Shown one piece after another: positions 21,166-32,210 of a stretch of DNA of 64,000 bases. The DNA is taken from assembly GCA_002104935.1 (NCBI GenBank), contig MCGT01000005.1:930001-994000 (forward strand), in the 5' to 3' direction. The number at the start of each line of letters is the position of its first letter. Positions within the stretch are counted from its first letter, which is position 1. Below the pieces are notes generated by a model. That model was not told the origin of the DNA, ran no database searches, and saw nothing but the letters and a program-made list of their open reading frames with translations. The translations under genes and the position numbers were made by a program. The DNA comes from Hesseltinella vesiculosa. Lineage: Eukaryota > Mucoromycota > Mucoromycetes > Mucorales > Cunninghamellaceae.

Positions 21166-23930
21166 ATGAACAATGATTCACATGCTCTGAGAGGCGGTCA
21201 CAGGCTACATTTAAAAACTCTCTACAAGCTAATAAGCTTACCCCGCCCTGTTTACGACGCAATGACGGCCGATGTGCAAGCATTTAGCCATGAAAATGGC
21301 TTGACTCAACATCAAGGACGGCCTGTGATCTCATGGTGCGAAAGCACATCAAAAGTAAGTAAACCTTGACGCCCCCCTCCTCCTCTGCGCCCTTGCCACC
21401 TTCCTCCTCCTTTGCTCATCATTTTATCACTGCCTTTTTTTTTTCCTTTTTAGATCTGCGAAATTGTTCATCATGTGGCTCCCCATCCCACCTGACCGCC
21501 CGTGCACCCGACTGCCCATTTCATGTCCAATCGGATGGAGGTACTTCTACTGCTAAGTGTCTCCATGATAACCATGCTGACCTTTTTTTTTCTCCCCTTT
21601 CAGCGGTGACGGCAACGCGAGCCAATGATCGCGATGTGCGTGAACTATTGCGAGTGATGGCACAGCAAGGCGATGAAGAATTCCAGCAAGCAACACGAAA
21701 CTCAAATGTCAGACAGAACTGTGTAATATGCGGTCTGCCTGGTCACGCCACTTCCGCCTCCTCTCATTGCCCGCGACTCCCAATGAATAAAAAGGATTTC
21801 CTGCGAATGTTTATGCCATCACATGAAAAGTATACCAGAAGTCGCTCCTTCCACACCATGGTGAAACCTGCTTACTGTGAGATCCTCTCCAACTGCATCA
21901 ACAATGCCAGCGATCGTATTTGTGATATCCTTTTGCGCACCCAGCTCTTCTTGTCCGACTTTACCCTGAACAACCCATTCCGTACCAATTTTGGACGAGG
22001 CACCCATCCCATATAGCCTCCATGGCATCACCTACACGATCCTCGCCCAGCTCCATGCAGTGAAGCCCCTCACCCTTCGCCAGCCAATCACCATCACGCT
22101 TCTGCACCAGGACCCCGGATGTGTCGTACCCGATCCTTGTCAAGATTCTTGAGGCATACGATGCCTACACGGAACCATTCCAAACCACGATCGCACGCCC
22201 CCCTGTACGCATACCCGCCTTTTTGACCCTTCCATTACCAAAGTCAAGCCGGCCTTTCGTTGCATTGAATCCAGCAACGATTTACCATCTCACAGGGCTT
22301 CCACGACCACCTGGCCCCAATGCTATCCAAGAGCCGCCTTTTGAATCTGTGTTGGACGCTTTCTGGCAAGTTTTCAGCATGGATCAGTATTACGATAGGC
22401 AAGCTGGAGCATACATAGAGAAAAGGCACGGCGTTATAAACCGCTGCTTACTCTTTTCTTCTCTACCCTTTCTCCTATTAGTCTGGAGGCTAGAGCCATA
22501 CTCGGGGGCCATGCTTTCTTGGTCTTGAGTTGACTAATGGTGTGCGGTGCAACCTTGTGTTTGCTCGGACAAAACTCGCAGATCCACCCATGTTGTATGA
22601 CGGTGACCTACCCAGCAATGAAACGTTTCAACTTGACTGTCAATACTCTGGTGTTGACCCAGGGCGCCGTTCAATCGCCACAGCCTCGTACGGTACTGGG
22701 TCAACTCCCCACCCCTTCCGGCAAATCACAACCAAAGAGTACAAGACCGTCTCTGGGCAAACCTATCGAGCAAACCAACTTCACAAGTGCAAGTCCCAGC
22801 CATTCCCTTGGCAAGTTCTAAATGTCGAGGTGAAGACGAGCCAGTCACCATGGACTCCATCGAAACCTCTACGCCCCGATCACTCACGGCCGACCAGGAG
22901 ACTTTTCGCCGCCACGCCCGCCACAAAATCCACTGGACGACACTGCCAAGTTTTACGACATACAGAATTCACGGCAGACTTTTTCCGCCTACAAAGGAAA
23001 GCAAAGGGCTGTAGCTTTTGCCGCAAACATCATTGTCAATGGTGCCAAAAAACACAACCGAAGGGCCCGAAACAAGACAAATACCCTAAAGAACAGGCGC
23101 CGTCGCAAGACCCAGTAGCGAAATCGACACCAAGCTCGCATGCAGTCACTTGCTAACGACTTTTACCAAGTCCAGCAAGAACTTGAATCGTTGGATGCCT
23201 ACGAGATTGCCTTTGCCCAGCTCTCTCACATCTCCATTGACGATGACCTGTCGTTGCACCGCTCGGCTCATGCTGAACTCGTCGTTCGAAAACGGGGGGA
23301 ACTGCTGTCAAAACTACAACACATTCAAGAAGCAGTCCTCCTCCCAGTTCAAAACACGTATATGCAATTCCCTCCCCCCCCCCACCTCTCTATCCCTCTC
23401 TATCTCTCTCTTGCTCACTTTTTTTTATTGTCACCTTACTGTTAGCCCGATGCGTTTGGTGAAGTCCCTGCATCATGGAAACAGGGATCCTGGATACCAT
23501 GGCCTGCCGTTGATAGCCTTTGGAACGGGAATGATGGGCCGTAACCATGTACATATCAGTGGCCACACAACTGGGTTAACCGACGTTGTGCGAAATCATT
23601 TGCTTGTACGAGATGCCCGCACCCTACTCGTCGTTGCCCATACCGACGAATATTTTACAAGCCAAGTATGCCCAGATTACCTTTCGCTATGCCCGATTGC
23701 TGAGATCTCTTTTTTTTTTAGCGTTGCAACTTATGCCAAAACCAGCTTCGTTCGGTCCGACGAAATGGCGTGACCCTCTACCCCGTCAAGCATTGTGGCC
23801 ACTGCAACATATCCTGGAACCGAAATGCCAATGCATCAAATAATATGTTCAACATTTTATTCAACCAACTCACCATCGGCGCTCGCCCTGGCTATCTCTG
23901 TCGTCCTCCTCCTCAACCATAACCCTCACC
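21166..23930 (+). pseudogene. Fanzor-like RNA-guided nuclease gene (eukaryotic TnpB homologue), copy 2, decayed
   Basis: Exons 21166-21358, 21454-21540 and 21604 onward splice in frame and encode two zinc knuckles of C-x2-C-x4-H-x7-C type (CSSCGSPSHLTARAPDC, about 21464-21514; CVICGLPGHATSASSHC, about 21721-21771). Downstream are a region ending PFVALNPATIYHLTGLPRPP, the strand ELTNGVRCNLVFAR, the RuvC-I motif GVDPGRRSIATASYG (from 22650) with TTKEYKTVSGQTYR, then DSIETSTPRS, KGKQRAVAFAANIIVNG (about 22990), PLIAFGTGMMGRNHVHISG (RuvC-II region, about 23513), DEYFTSQVC (RuvC-III, about 23645), and after an intron the zinc ribbon CNLC...CGHCNISWNRNANASNN (23722-23850). This is the full domain order of Fanzor proteins. 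At least five frame changes without room for introns separate these motifs, so the copy is judged inactive. A helical insert at 23140-23350 (MQSLANDFYQVQQELESLDA) is not explained by the family. Confidence 0.7.
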
Positions 23931-24134
23931 TTTTTTTATACTGCCAGTTTAAACCTGGGTACAGGCTTTTTTTTTGTCTGTTTGAAGTTAGTTTACAGGT
24001 ACCTGAGGGACTCAAAGAGAAACAGCCCTGTTACTCATTCCTGTGCTTTTTTTTTTTTTGCTCCATTCTGGGTACAGTCAATATCATTTAAACTTATAAA
24101 AATGGATTTGGGATTTTCTAAAAAATAAAAGTTA

Positions 24135-25140
24135 TTAGTTTTGGCTTAATGCTTTGTATGGTATTTTCCGTGTAACATTCATGACCAAAAAGAGTGACAC
24201 AGTGCCGTTTTTATTTTGCTCAGAAGCGTGGAAAGAATCTGAAACTTTTTTTTGCTTCGATCTGCTTCTGATGCTTGACTCTAGTTCTGAGGCAACTTTG
24301 CCCAATATAATAGACAGTTCCATTTCAGTTTCAGTTTTGAATGGAATTGCATTCATAGTGTTGTTGACAAGCATGGCAAAGTGATGAAGGTCCTTGATTG
24401 ATGTCTCATCGCCCGTGCCAGCGACTTCTTCCAATTGCTTATTTTCTGTGTTCATGTCAAAACCATGGCTGATACCATCAGCATTGTCGTTCTCCAAGTT
24501 GAATAAGAACATCAAATCGTTAACTGTAACATCTTTTTCAGTATCCCAGTGCACTGGGAAGGCTAAGCTGTCATGGTCAATTTCACTGGCAGAGGCAATA
24601 TCGTCCATGATGCCTTTCGGGAGACCGGCACTTCTGAGTCTTGCGATGGTGGCGTCCGTTGACTGAGTCATGCTTTCAGTGCTGGCCATCTCTTCGCGTT
24701 CTAGTGATCTTAGCACCGTCGGAGGAGGCTTCAAAAATTCCCGTTTTTACGAAGCAGTCCTTAATGGCCGCGGCCGTGTGATCGTTCCACGCCATTATTG
24801 CAATGAAAATTACTGTCTTCGCATTGATTTTTTATAGGTCACTCCCTTTCATATTCTTGCTGAGAGGGCTTCCTGCAGCGCGAACGACATGCTAGTATTG
24901 AATGGTCGTGTTACTGTAAGAGGTAAAAATATTATTTCTACATTTCCAAGGCACTTTTTCAGCTCATCATCGATTTTATGAGTTGGAGCATTGTCCAAGA
25001 CGAGGAAGCATTTTTGACCACGGTGTCTTTTGTCAATTTTTGAACATATTTCCACAACGCAGCGCCGGAACACATCACTAGTAATCCAGGCTTTTTGGTT
25101 TCCGTAAACCCAGTTACCAGTATGTCCATAGGGCTGACGG
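24135..25140 (-). pseudogene. Pogo/Tigger-type DDE transposase remnant
   Basis: Minus-strand pieces give the core of a DDE_1 (pogo, Tigger, CENP-B-like) transposase: GNWVYGNQKAWITSDVFRR, CFLVLDNAPTHKIDDELK (the second catalytic Asp in LDNAPTH), and VEIIFLPLTVTRPFN where the family has FLPxNTTxxxQPxDxG. Further on come WNDHTAAAIKDCFVKTGIF, the usual post-catalytic helix, and a Ser/Glu/Asp-rich tail ending near 24135. Stops and frame changes lie between the blocks at about 24735 and 24850, and the third acidic residue context is altered, so it is inactive. The N-terminal DNA-binding domain is missing; the remnant is cut at about 25135 where the large inverted repeat starts. Confidence 0.7.
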
Positions 25141-26133
25141 TAACAATTTTAACATCGATGTTTAAAAACCAAAATTGATGTCAGATCGTATGAACCATCT
25201 AGTCAACCACTGCACCTGCGTGCAGAAAATAAAAAATATGGCGATGGTATAAAAAGGTACAGAAGATTTTGAAAGGTGTAAATACTCTCCTAGAAAAAAT
25301 CTGAAAGGAAAAACGATGCACAAAAAAAAAACTGCTCTAGTTCACTTGGATTAAGCTTGGGAATGTTGTTTTAAGAACAGAGTGCGCTCATCTCGAAAAA
25401 AAAATTGGTCTCCAGGACACACGTGAAAACCGTCAAAGTCTGAAAAAGCAATTGCGGGGACGGGAACCAAGTCATCCCGGGTTCGAAAAAAAACCCATAT
25501 TTAGACATGGCAAGAAAAGTGTAATGTTTAAGCAAATACTTGCCTTCAAAGGGAATGAAAATAATTGTGAGCGATATATTTTTCTTTATATGGGTGATGG
25601 ATTTTTTGAAAATATACTTTCTAAAAAAGTAGCAATTATACTTTTTAGGAAAGTATATTTTCAAAAAATCCATCACCCATATAAAGAAAAATATATCGCT
25701 CACAATTATTTTCATTCCCTTTGAAGGCAAGTATTTGCTTAAACATTACACTTTTCTTGCCATGTCTAAATATGGGTTTTTTTTCGAACCCGGGATGACT
25801 TGGTTCCCGTCCCCGCAATTGCTTTTTCAGACTTTGACGGTTTTCACGTGTGTCCTGGAGACCAATTTTTTTTTCGAGATGAGCGCACTCTGTCCTTAAA
25901 ACAACATTCCCAAGCCTAATCCAAGTGAACTAGAACAGCTTTTTTTTTTTGTATATCATTTTCCATTCAGATTTTTTCTGGAGAGTACAGTATATTTTGC
26001 GATTTCAATTTTTTTTTCGAAACCTTCTGTACCTTTGTATACCATCGCCATGTTTTTTTTTCTGCGCGCGGGTAGTTCATAGATCTGACATCTTTTTTTG
26101 GGGTTTTAAACACCGATGTTAAATTTGTCACCG
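25135..26133. repeat. Large near-palindrome (two ~490-bp inverted arms)
   Basis: Left arm 25135-25630 and right arm 25640-26133 are reverse complements around a loop of about 9 nt (25631-25639). The inner ~300 bp per arm are almost identical; the outer part (for example the left-arm segment AACATCGATGTTTAAA and its partner near 26105-26125) has diverged more. Each arm holds a tRNA-B-box-like GGGTTCGAA (25479-25487 and its mirror). The left arm abuts the pogo remnant. It could be a foldback element, a head-to-head pair of element ends, or the result of a replication-based inversion. Confidence 0.85.
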
Positions 26134-26839
26134 CAGCCAATTCTGCCTGCGGATATTTGCAACGCTCTTTTTTGATACGGCTAACATGGCCCCGAGCTCT
26201 ATTTTATTTGTTTTACCATAAAAACCACAAGAAATAAAAAGGTGCAAAAGAAATGTCTAGGCTGGTCAGATCAGCACAGCCTCTCGCTCCTCATCTTGTT
26301 CTCTGAGAAACTTGCTTTGACATTAAAGCTTCCATAACTCAGCAATGACTTTTTTGTCGATTGAGTTAGAATCTCATAGACCACAAAGAAGGCGGCGAAG
26401 GCAGACAATAACACCGTCTTAGTTGTCATCGCGCGCTTAACATTTCAAATCAACCCATGTTGGAGCTTTTTTTCGTCAGACGCTGGGACAATGAACGTGT
26501 TAAGAAATTAGGGTAAGCTCATCTTCTTCTTTGGACAAAGCCAAAAAAAAAAAAAGAAAAACTTGATGTGAATAGGGATTTTTCGTCAATCGACCAAGTT
26601 TGGCATTTTCAACTAGACAACTTGCATACGCGTTACAGAAGCAAACAACGAATCAAACAAAAAAGTAAGGAGGTTTGAAAATCTTTTTTTTTTCAACATG
26701 TCGACATTGTCCAAGGTATTAGATTACAGTATTACAGTGGTAAAATCTTCCCCTGAGCATACTAGTAGAGAATTATTCGACCTAGATGTGAGGTGAGGAG
26801 AATTAACATAGGACAAAAAGAATTTGCAAAAAAAAAAAA
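26134..26839. other. AT-rich spacer, no gene seen
   Basis: Between palindrome and short tandem repeat; scattered A/T runs, no coding frame supported. Confidence 0.35.
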
Positions 26840-27110
26840 AGCTTGCCACAAAGGTATCTCATTGTTTTCCCTTCCAATTAAGCATCATTCAACCTCAGCA
26901 GCCTACTCTAAAAATACTCTGTGAGAAACTAATAAAAAAGGGGTTCTACTCCTTTTAAAAAAAAAAGCTGCCACCAAACGGTTTCATTGTTTCCCCTTCC
27001 AATTAGGCAACATTCAACCTTAGCATCCTACTCTAAAAATACTCAGTGAGAAACTAATAAAAAAGGGGGTTCTACTACATTGTTAAAAAAAAAAATAACC
27101 ACCAAACGGC
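26840..27110. repeat. Tandem duplication, period about 122 bp, ~2.3 copies
   Basis: Copies start near 26845, 26967 and 27090 (the last is partial). Shared sequence includes TCATTGTTTTCCCTTCCAAT, then TCAACCT, CTACTCTAAAAATACTC, GTGAGAAACTAATAAAAAAG and GGTTCTACT, with a poly-A tract between copies. Identity is high but not perfect, so the duplication is not very recent. Confidence 0.8.
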
Positions 27111-27579
27111 ATTGCATTGTTTTCCAGTGAAATTGAAGGAGATTTTTTACATAGCATGGCCTCTCCCTCCAACAAGGCTAGTCTAGCATCTCTCGCTCCT
27201 CGGCGGAAGATAGCACCAGCATAACATTAATCCTAACCGTTTGTCTGAGGCTGCAAAAAAAAAAAATTGTTGGGGATGGGTTTATTCATCAATGACACCA
27301 ATTTTAGCATTTTTCAATTAGTCAACTTGCATTTCCTGTAGCAAAATAGGCACAATGAATCAAGCGAAAAAGTATAAAATTTGCTATGAGATGGGAAGAG
27401 CCTTTTTTTCATCACTTTTTCTCATTGATTATTTTTTTATTTCTTATTCAACGATACAAAATACCAGAAGCTTTATCCAAAATCCTTCACATTGTCGTGG
27501 CCGTAACCATCCCTGCCAGCAACTAATCTTAGTTTGGGAAGCCTTTCGTCAAGAAAGCGTATCTTACCACATGTGGTTG

Positions 27580-27900
27580 TCACAGTAGCGCTCGACCAGA
27601 CCACCCATAGCAGGTCTGCGTCACGTAGTTGTGGATATAAATGCTGGGCGTTGCCTTTTGCACTTTACCTCGCCAAGAAGCGCCTATCATTTTTTTTCCG
27701 CCCTCGTCATTAGCGACGGGTCCGACATATTGATGGACTCCAAACAAGTGACCTTCCAACAGAAAACGATGGGCAGGTGACAAGATACCACCAAGACCCT
27801 CATTATCCTGGCCAGCCTTGCCACCACAACTTCGCTGTTCCTGCTCCTCTTTCCCCCACACCACGTCATCGACGTCCTCGAGGTGGTCGAGGTGGTTATT
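27580..27900 (-). other. Coding-like stretch, unrecognised
   Basis: An open minus-strand frame reads DDVVWGKEEQEQRSCGGKAG, then ILSPAHRFLLEGHLFGVHQY and KATPSIYIHNYVTQTCYGW before a stop. It has protein-like composition but no ATG-led gene structure or family signature; likely a fragment of an element or gene. Confidence 0.25.
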
Positions 27901-28178
27901 AATTTTTTTTTAAAAAATAAACATTTAATTTGCAAAACTTGATACTTACTTTCAAAAAAACAAATTAAGACCAGCTCCTCTTCCTTTTTTTTTGCAGTTC
28001 AGCTACTTTTAATTGGGGAATATTGAAAGTAATGCCAGCCGATTATGAGATAACAACTTTTTCATTTACTAGACAACAAACATCTGTGGTTTGACTGTGC
28101 ATCTTTCGAAGATAGACATTTTAAAAAATGCCCGTGAAACTCTTGCTGGGTTCAAATAATCGGTCTTTGAAATTCGGA

Positions 28179-31100
28179 GTTTTAAAGCGGTCGTTTTCTT
28201 GTGGACTTACAGAGACTTGGACTTGGAAGGGAAGCCCACCACCCACCCATCACCAAAAGGTGATATTGAAGGGATAAAGCCAGCAAGAAGGATTTGATGC
28301 ATGTTTAAGAAGATGGGGTGTAAGATAAGAAGCATGGTTTTTTTTTGGACTTACCAAAGACTTGGTCGGACAGCCCCCTTTCCCACCGCCCGCCCTCACC
28401 AAAAGGCTACCCTGAAAGCCAAGCAGGATAGACCAAAGCCAGGAAACTTGCCAGAGAAGGTGTTACTGCTCATCAGTAGATTAGGTCGTTTTTTTTCTTT
28501 TTTTCTTTTTTTTTTTTCAATTGCTTACCATACCCACCTTTCCCGCCGCCCACCCTCACCGGAAGGCTACTCTGGAGAGAGCCAAGAGCCACCCATGCGA
28601 CAAGCCAATAGCCACATGGTCCAAACTTGGAAGAGTTAGTTTTTTTTTTTTTTTTGTGTTCTTACCTCAATCCCACCGCCCATCCCTCACCAAAAGGCTA
28701 CCCTGGGAGCCACCAGGGGAGTCCAGAGCCAAGAGCCACACTGAAAAAAGGCATTGGAGACCAAGCATACATATCAAACAAGATGGGATATAAGAAGCAG
28801 GTTTCTTTTTTTTTTTTTTTTTTTTTTGGACTTACCAAAGACTTGATCGGATAGCCACCTTGCCCGCCGCCCATCCCTCACCAAAAGGCTACCCTGGAGA
28901 ACCCTCAGCCCAAAGCCCTCAGCCCAAAGCCCAACCAGCCAAAGCCAATCGAGAGATAGATTTGAACCCGCGCCAAGGATGATGCCGGTCATGGGCACTT
29001 CACGCACCTACCAACACCAGAGCAGAGACGTCCTGAGGTGTTCTTGTGAGAATTGCAGCCATCCAGGTGGTTGAATCATGACCTCGGACATGTTGCCCAT
29101 AAATGGCGATCCGAGCCGGTTAAGACCCATCACGCCGCCAAATATTGCCCTATCGGTATGACCAATTGCCCTCACAAGAACCAGGAAGGATAGCAGACCC
29201 AGAGCTCAGCGCTAAAAAATTGGCCAATAGGTAATCAATACGGGGTTTTAAAGCGATCGTTTTCTTGTGGACTTACAGAGACTTGGACTTGGAAGGGAAG
29301 CCCACCACCCACCCATCACCAAAAGGTGATATTGAAGGGATAAAGCCAGCAAGAAGGATTTGATGCATGTTTAAGAAGATGGGGTGTAAGATAAGAAGCA
29401 TGGTTTTTTTTTGGACTTACCAAAGACTTGGTCGGACAGCCCCCTTTCCCACCGCCCGCCCTCACCAAAAGGCTACCCTGAAAGCCAAGCAGGATAGACC
29501 AAAGCCAGGAAACTTGCCAGAGAAGGTGTTACTGCTCATCAGTAGATTAGGTCGTTTTTTTTCTTTTTTTCTTTTTTTTTTTTCAATTGCTTACCATACC
29601 CACCTTTCCCGCCGCCCACCCTCACCGGAAGGCTACTCTGGAGAGAGCCAAGAGCCACCCATGCGACAAGCCAATAGCCACATGGTCCAAACTTGGAAGA
29701 GTTAGTTTTTTTTTTTTTTTTGTGTTCTTACCTCAATCCCACCGCCCATCCCTCACCAAAAGGCTACCCTGGGAGCCACCAGGGGAGTCCAGAGCCAAGA
29801 GCCACACTGAAAAAAGGCATTGGAGACCAAGCATACATATCAAACAAGATGGGATATAAGAAGCAGGTTTCTTTTTTTTTTTTTTTTTTTTTTGGACTTA
29901 CCAAAGACTTGATCGGATAGCCACCTTGCCCGCCGCCCATCCCTCACCAAAAGGCTACCCTGGAGAACCCTCAGCCCAAAGCCCTCAGCCCAAAGCCCAA
30001 CCAGCCAAAGCCAATCGAGAGATAGATTTGAACCCGCGCCAAGGATGATGCCGGTCATGGGCACTTCACGCACCTACCAACACCAGAGCAGAGACGTCCT
30101 GAGGTGTTCTTGTGAGAATTGCAGCCATCCAGGTGGTTGAATCATGACCTCGGACATGTTGCCCATAAATGGCGATCCGAGCCGGTTAAGACCCATCACG
30201 CCGCCAAATATTGCCCTATCGGTATGACCAATTGCCCTCACAAGAACCAGGAAGGATAGCAGACCCAGAGCTCAGCGCTAAAAAATTGGCCAATAGGTAA
30301 TCAATACGGGGTTTTAAAGCGATCGTTTTCTTGTGGACTTACAGAGACTTGGACTTGGAAGGGAAGCCCACCACCCACCCATCACCAAAAGGTGATATTG
30401 AAGGGATAAAGCCAGCAAGAAGGATTTGATGCATGTTTAAGAAGATGGGGTGTAAGATAAGAAGCATGGTTTTTTTTGGACTTACCAAAGACTTGGTCGG
30501 ACAGCCCCCTTTCCCACCGCCCGCCCTCACCAAAAGGCTACCCTGAAAGCCAAGCAGGATAGACCAAAGCCAGGAAACTTGCCAGAGAAGGTGTTACTGC
30601 TCATCAGTAGATTAGGTCGTTTTTTTTCTTTTTTTCTTTTTTTTTTTTCAATTGCTTACCATACCCACCTTTCCCGCCGCCCACCCTCACCGGAAGGCTA
30701 CTCTGGAGAGAGCCAAGAGCCACCCATGCGACAAGCCAATAGCCACATGGTCCAAACTTGGAAGAGTTAGTTTTTTTTTTTTTTTTGTGTTCTTACCTCA
30801 ATCCCACCGCCCATCCCTCACCAAAAGGCTACCCTGGGAGCCACCAGGGGAGTCCAGAGCCAAGAGCCACACTGAAAAAAGGCATTGGAGACCAAGCATA
30901 CATATCAAACAAGATGGGATATAAGAAGCAGGTTTCTTTTTTTTTTTTTTTTTTTTTTGGACTTACCAAAGACTTGATCGGATAGCCACCTTGCCCGCCG
31001 CCCATCCCTCACCAAAAGGCTACCCTGGAGAACCCTCAGCCCAAAGCCCTCAGCCCAAAGCCCAACCAGCCAAAGCCAATCGAGAGATAGATTTGAACCC

Positions 31101-31920
31101 GCGCCAAGGATGATGCCGGTCATGGGCACTTCACGCACCTACCAACACCAGAGCAGAGACGTCCTGAGGTGTTCTTGTGAGAATTGCAGCCATCCAGGTG
31201 GTTGAATCATGACCTCGGACATGTTGCCCATAAATGGCGATCCGAGCCGGTTAAGACCCATCACGCCGCCAAATATTGCCCTATCGGTATGACCAATTGC
31301 CCTCACAAGAACCAGGAAGGATAGCAGACCCAGAGCTCAGCGCTAAAAAATTGGCCAATAGGTAATCAATACGGGGTTTTAAAGCGATCGTTTTCTTGTG
31401 GACTTACAGAGACTTGGACTTGGAAGGGAAGCCCACCACCCACCCATCACCAAAAGGTGATATTGAAGGGATAAAGCCAGCAAGAAGGATTTGATGCATG
31501 TTTAAGAAGATGGGGTGTAAGATAAGAAGCATGGTTTTTTTTGGACTTACCAAAGACTTGGTCGGACAGCCCCCTTTCCCACCGCCCGCCCTCACCAAAA
31601 GGCTACCCTGAAAGCCAAGCAGGATAGACCAAAGCCAAGAAGCTTGCCAGAGAAGGTGTTACTGCTCATCAGTAGATTAGCTCGTTTTTTTTCTTTTTTT
31701 CTTTTTTTTTTCAATTGCTTACAATACCCACCTTGCCCGCCGCCCATCCCTCACCAAAAGGCTACCCTGGGAGCCAAGCAGGATAGACCAGAGCCAAGAG
31801 CCACACTGATAAAAGGCATTGATAAAAGGCATTGGAGAGCAAGCATACATATCAAGCAAGACGGGGTGTTAGAAGCAGGTTTTTTTTTTCTTTTTTTTTT
31901 TTTTTTTTGACTTACCAAAG
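28179..31920. repeat. 1066-bp satellite array, about 3.5 copies
   Basis: Units begin at about 28179, 29245, 30311 and 31376 (spacing 1066, 1066, 1065); units 1-3 are virtually identical apart from single bases and T-run length, and unit 4 diverges after about 31640 and loses a segment. Each unit contains four or five internal subrepeats of the form T-run, GGACTTACCAAAGACTTG, a C-rich block (CCGCCCATCCCTCACC) and AAAAGGCTACCCTG. Near the end of each unit, on the minus strand, GCGGGTTCAAATC resembles a tRNA B box. Diverged subrepeats continue to about 32210. Open frames inside recur only because the DNA repeats. Confidence 0.9.
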
Positions 31921-32210
31921 ACTTGAAGTCAAAAAATGGTCCACTGGCCGCCGATCACCTTAAAGGGTGATACTGAAGGCCATCAAATACATGCTGACAG
32001 TATAAAGCCATATGGAGCAGGCTTTTCAACTAAAGCAGCACACCAAGAGCAGCATACTGAGATCACCACACCAAGAAAATAACATCACCGCTAAAATAAT
32101 CCAGATTAGGTGCTAAAAATCGAGCTTTTCCTTTTTTTTGATGGTAAGTTACAGAGACTTGAGGTTGGAAGGACTGCACACCGCCCTCCTATGATACGCC
32201 GTTGAGTCAA

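Noticed and set aside
21166..23930. An intact, functional Fanzor gene.
   Set aside because: At least five frame changes separate conserved blocks at sites without room for introns; only sequencing error at many places could rescue it.
25371..25730. Two long open frames, one on each strand, crossing the palindrome centre.
   Set aside because: They are mirror readings of the same inverted repeat; symmetry alone makes both open, and the peptides are Phe/Lys/Tyr-rich with no gene structure.
28301..31910. Repeated frames of 60-112 codons in the 1066-bp satellite.
   Set aside because: They recur only because the DNA is tandemly repeated, are interrupted by T runs and have no protein-like conservation of the third codon position.
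28179..31920. CRISPR-like array.
   Set aside because: Units are about 1066 bp with no short repeat/unique spacer pattern, and the host is a eukaryote.
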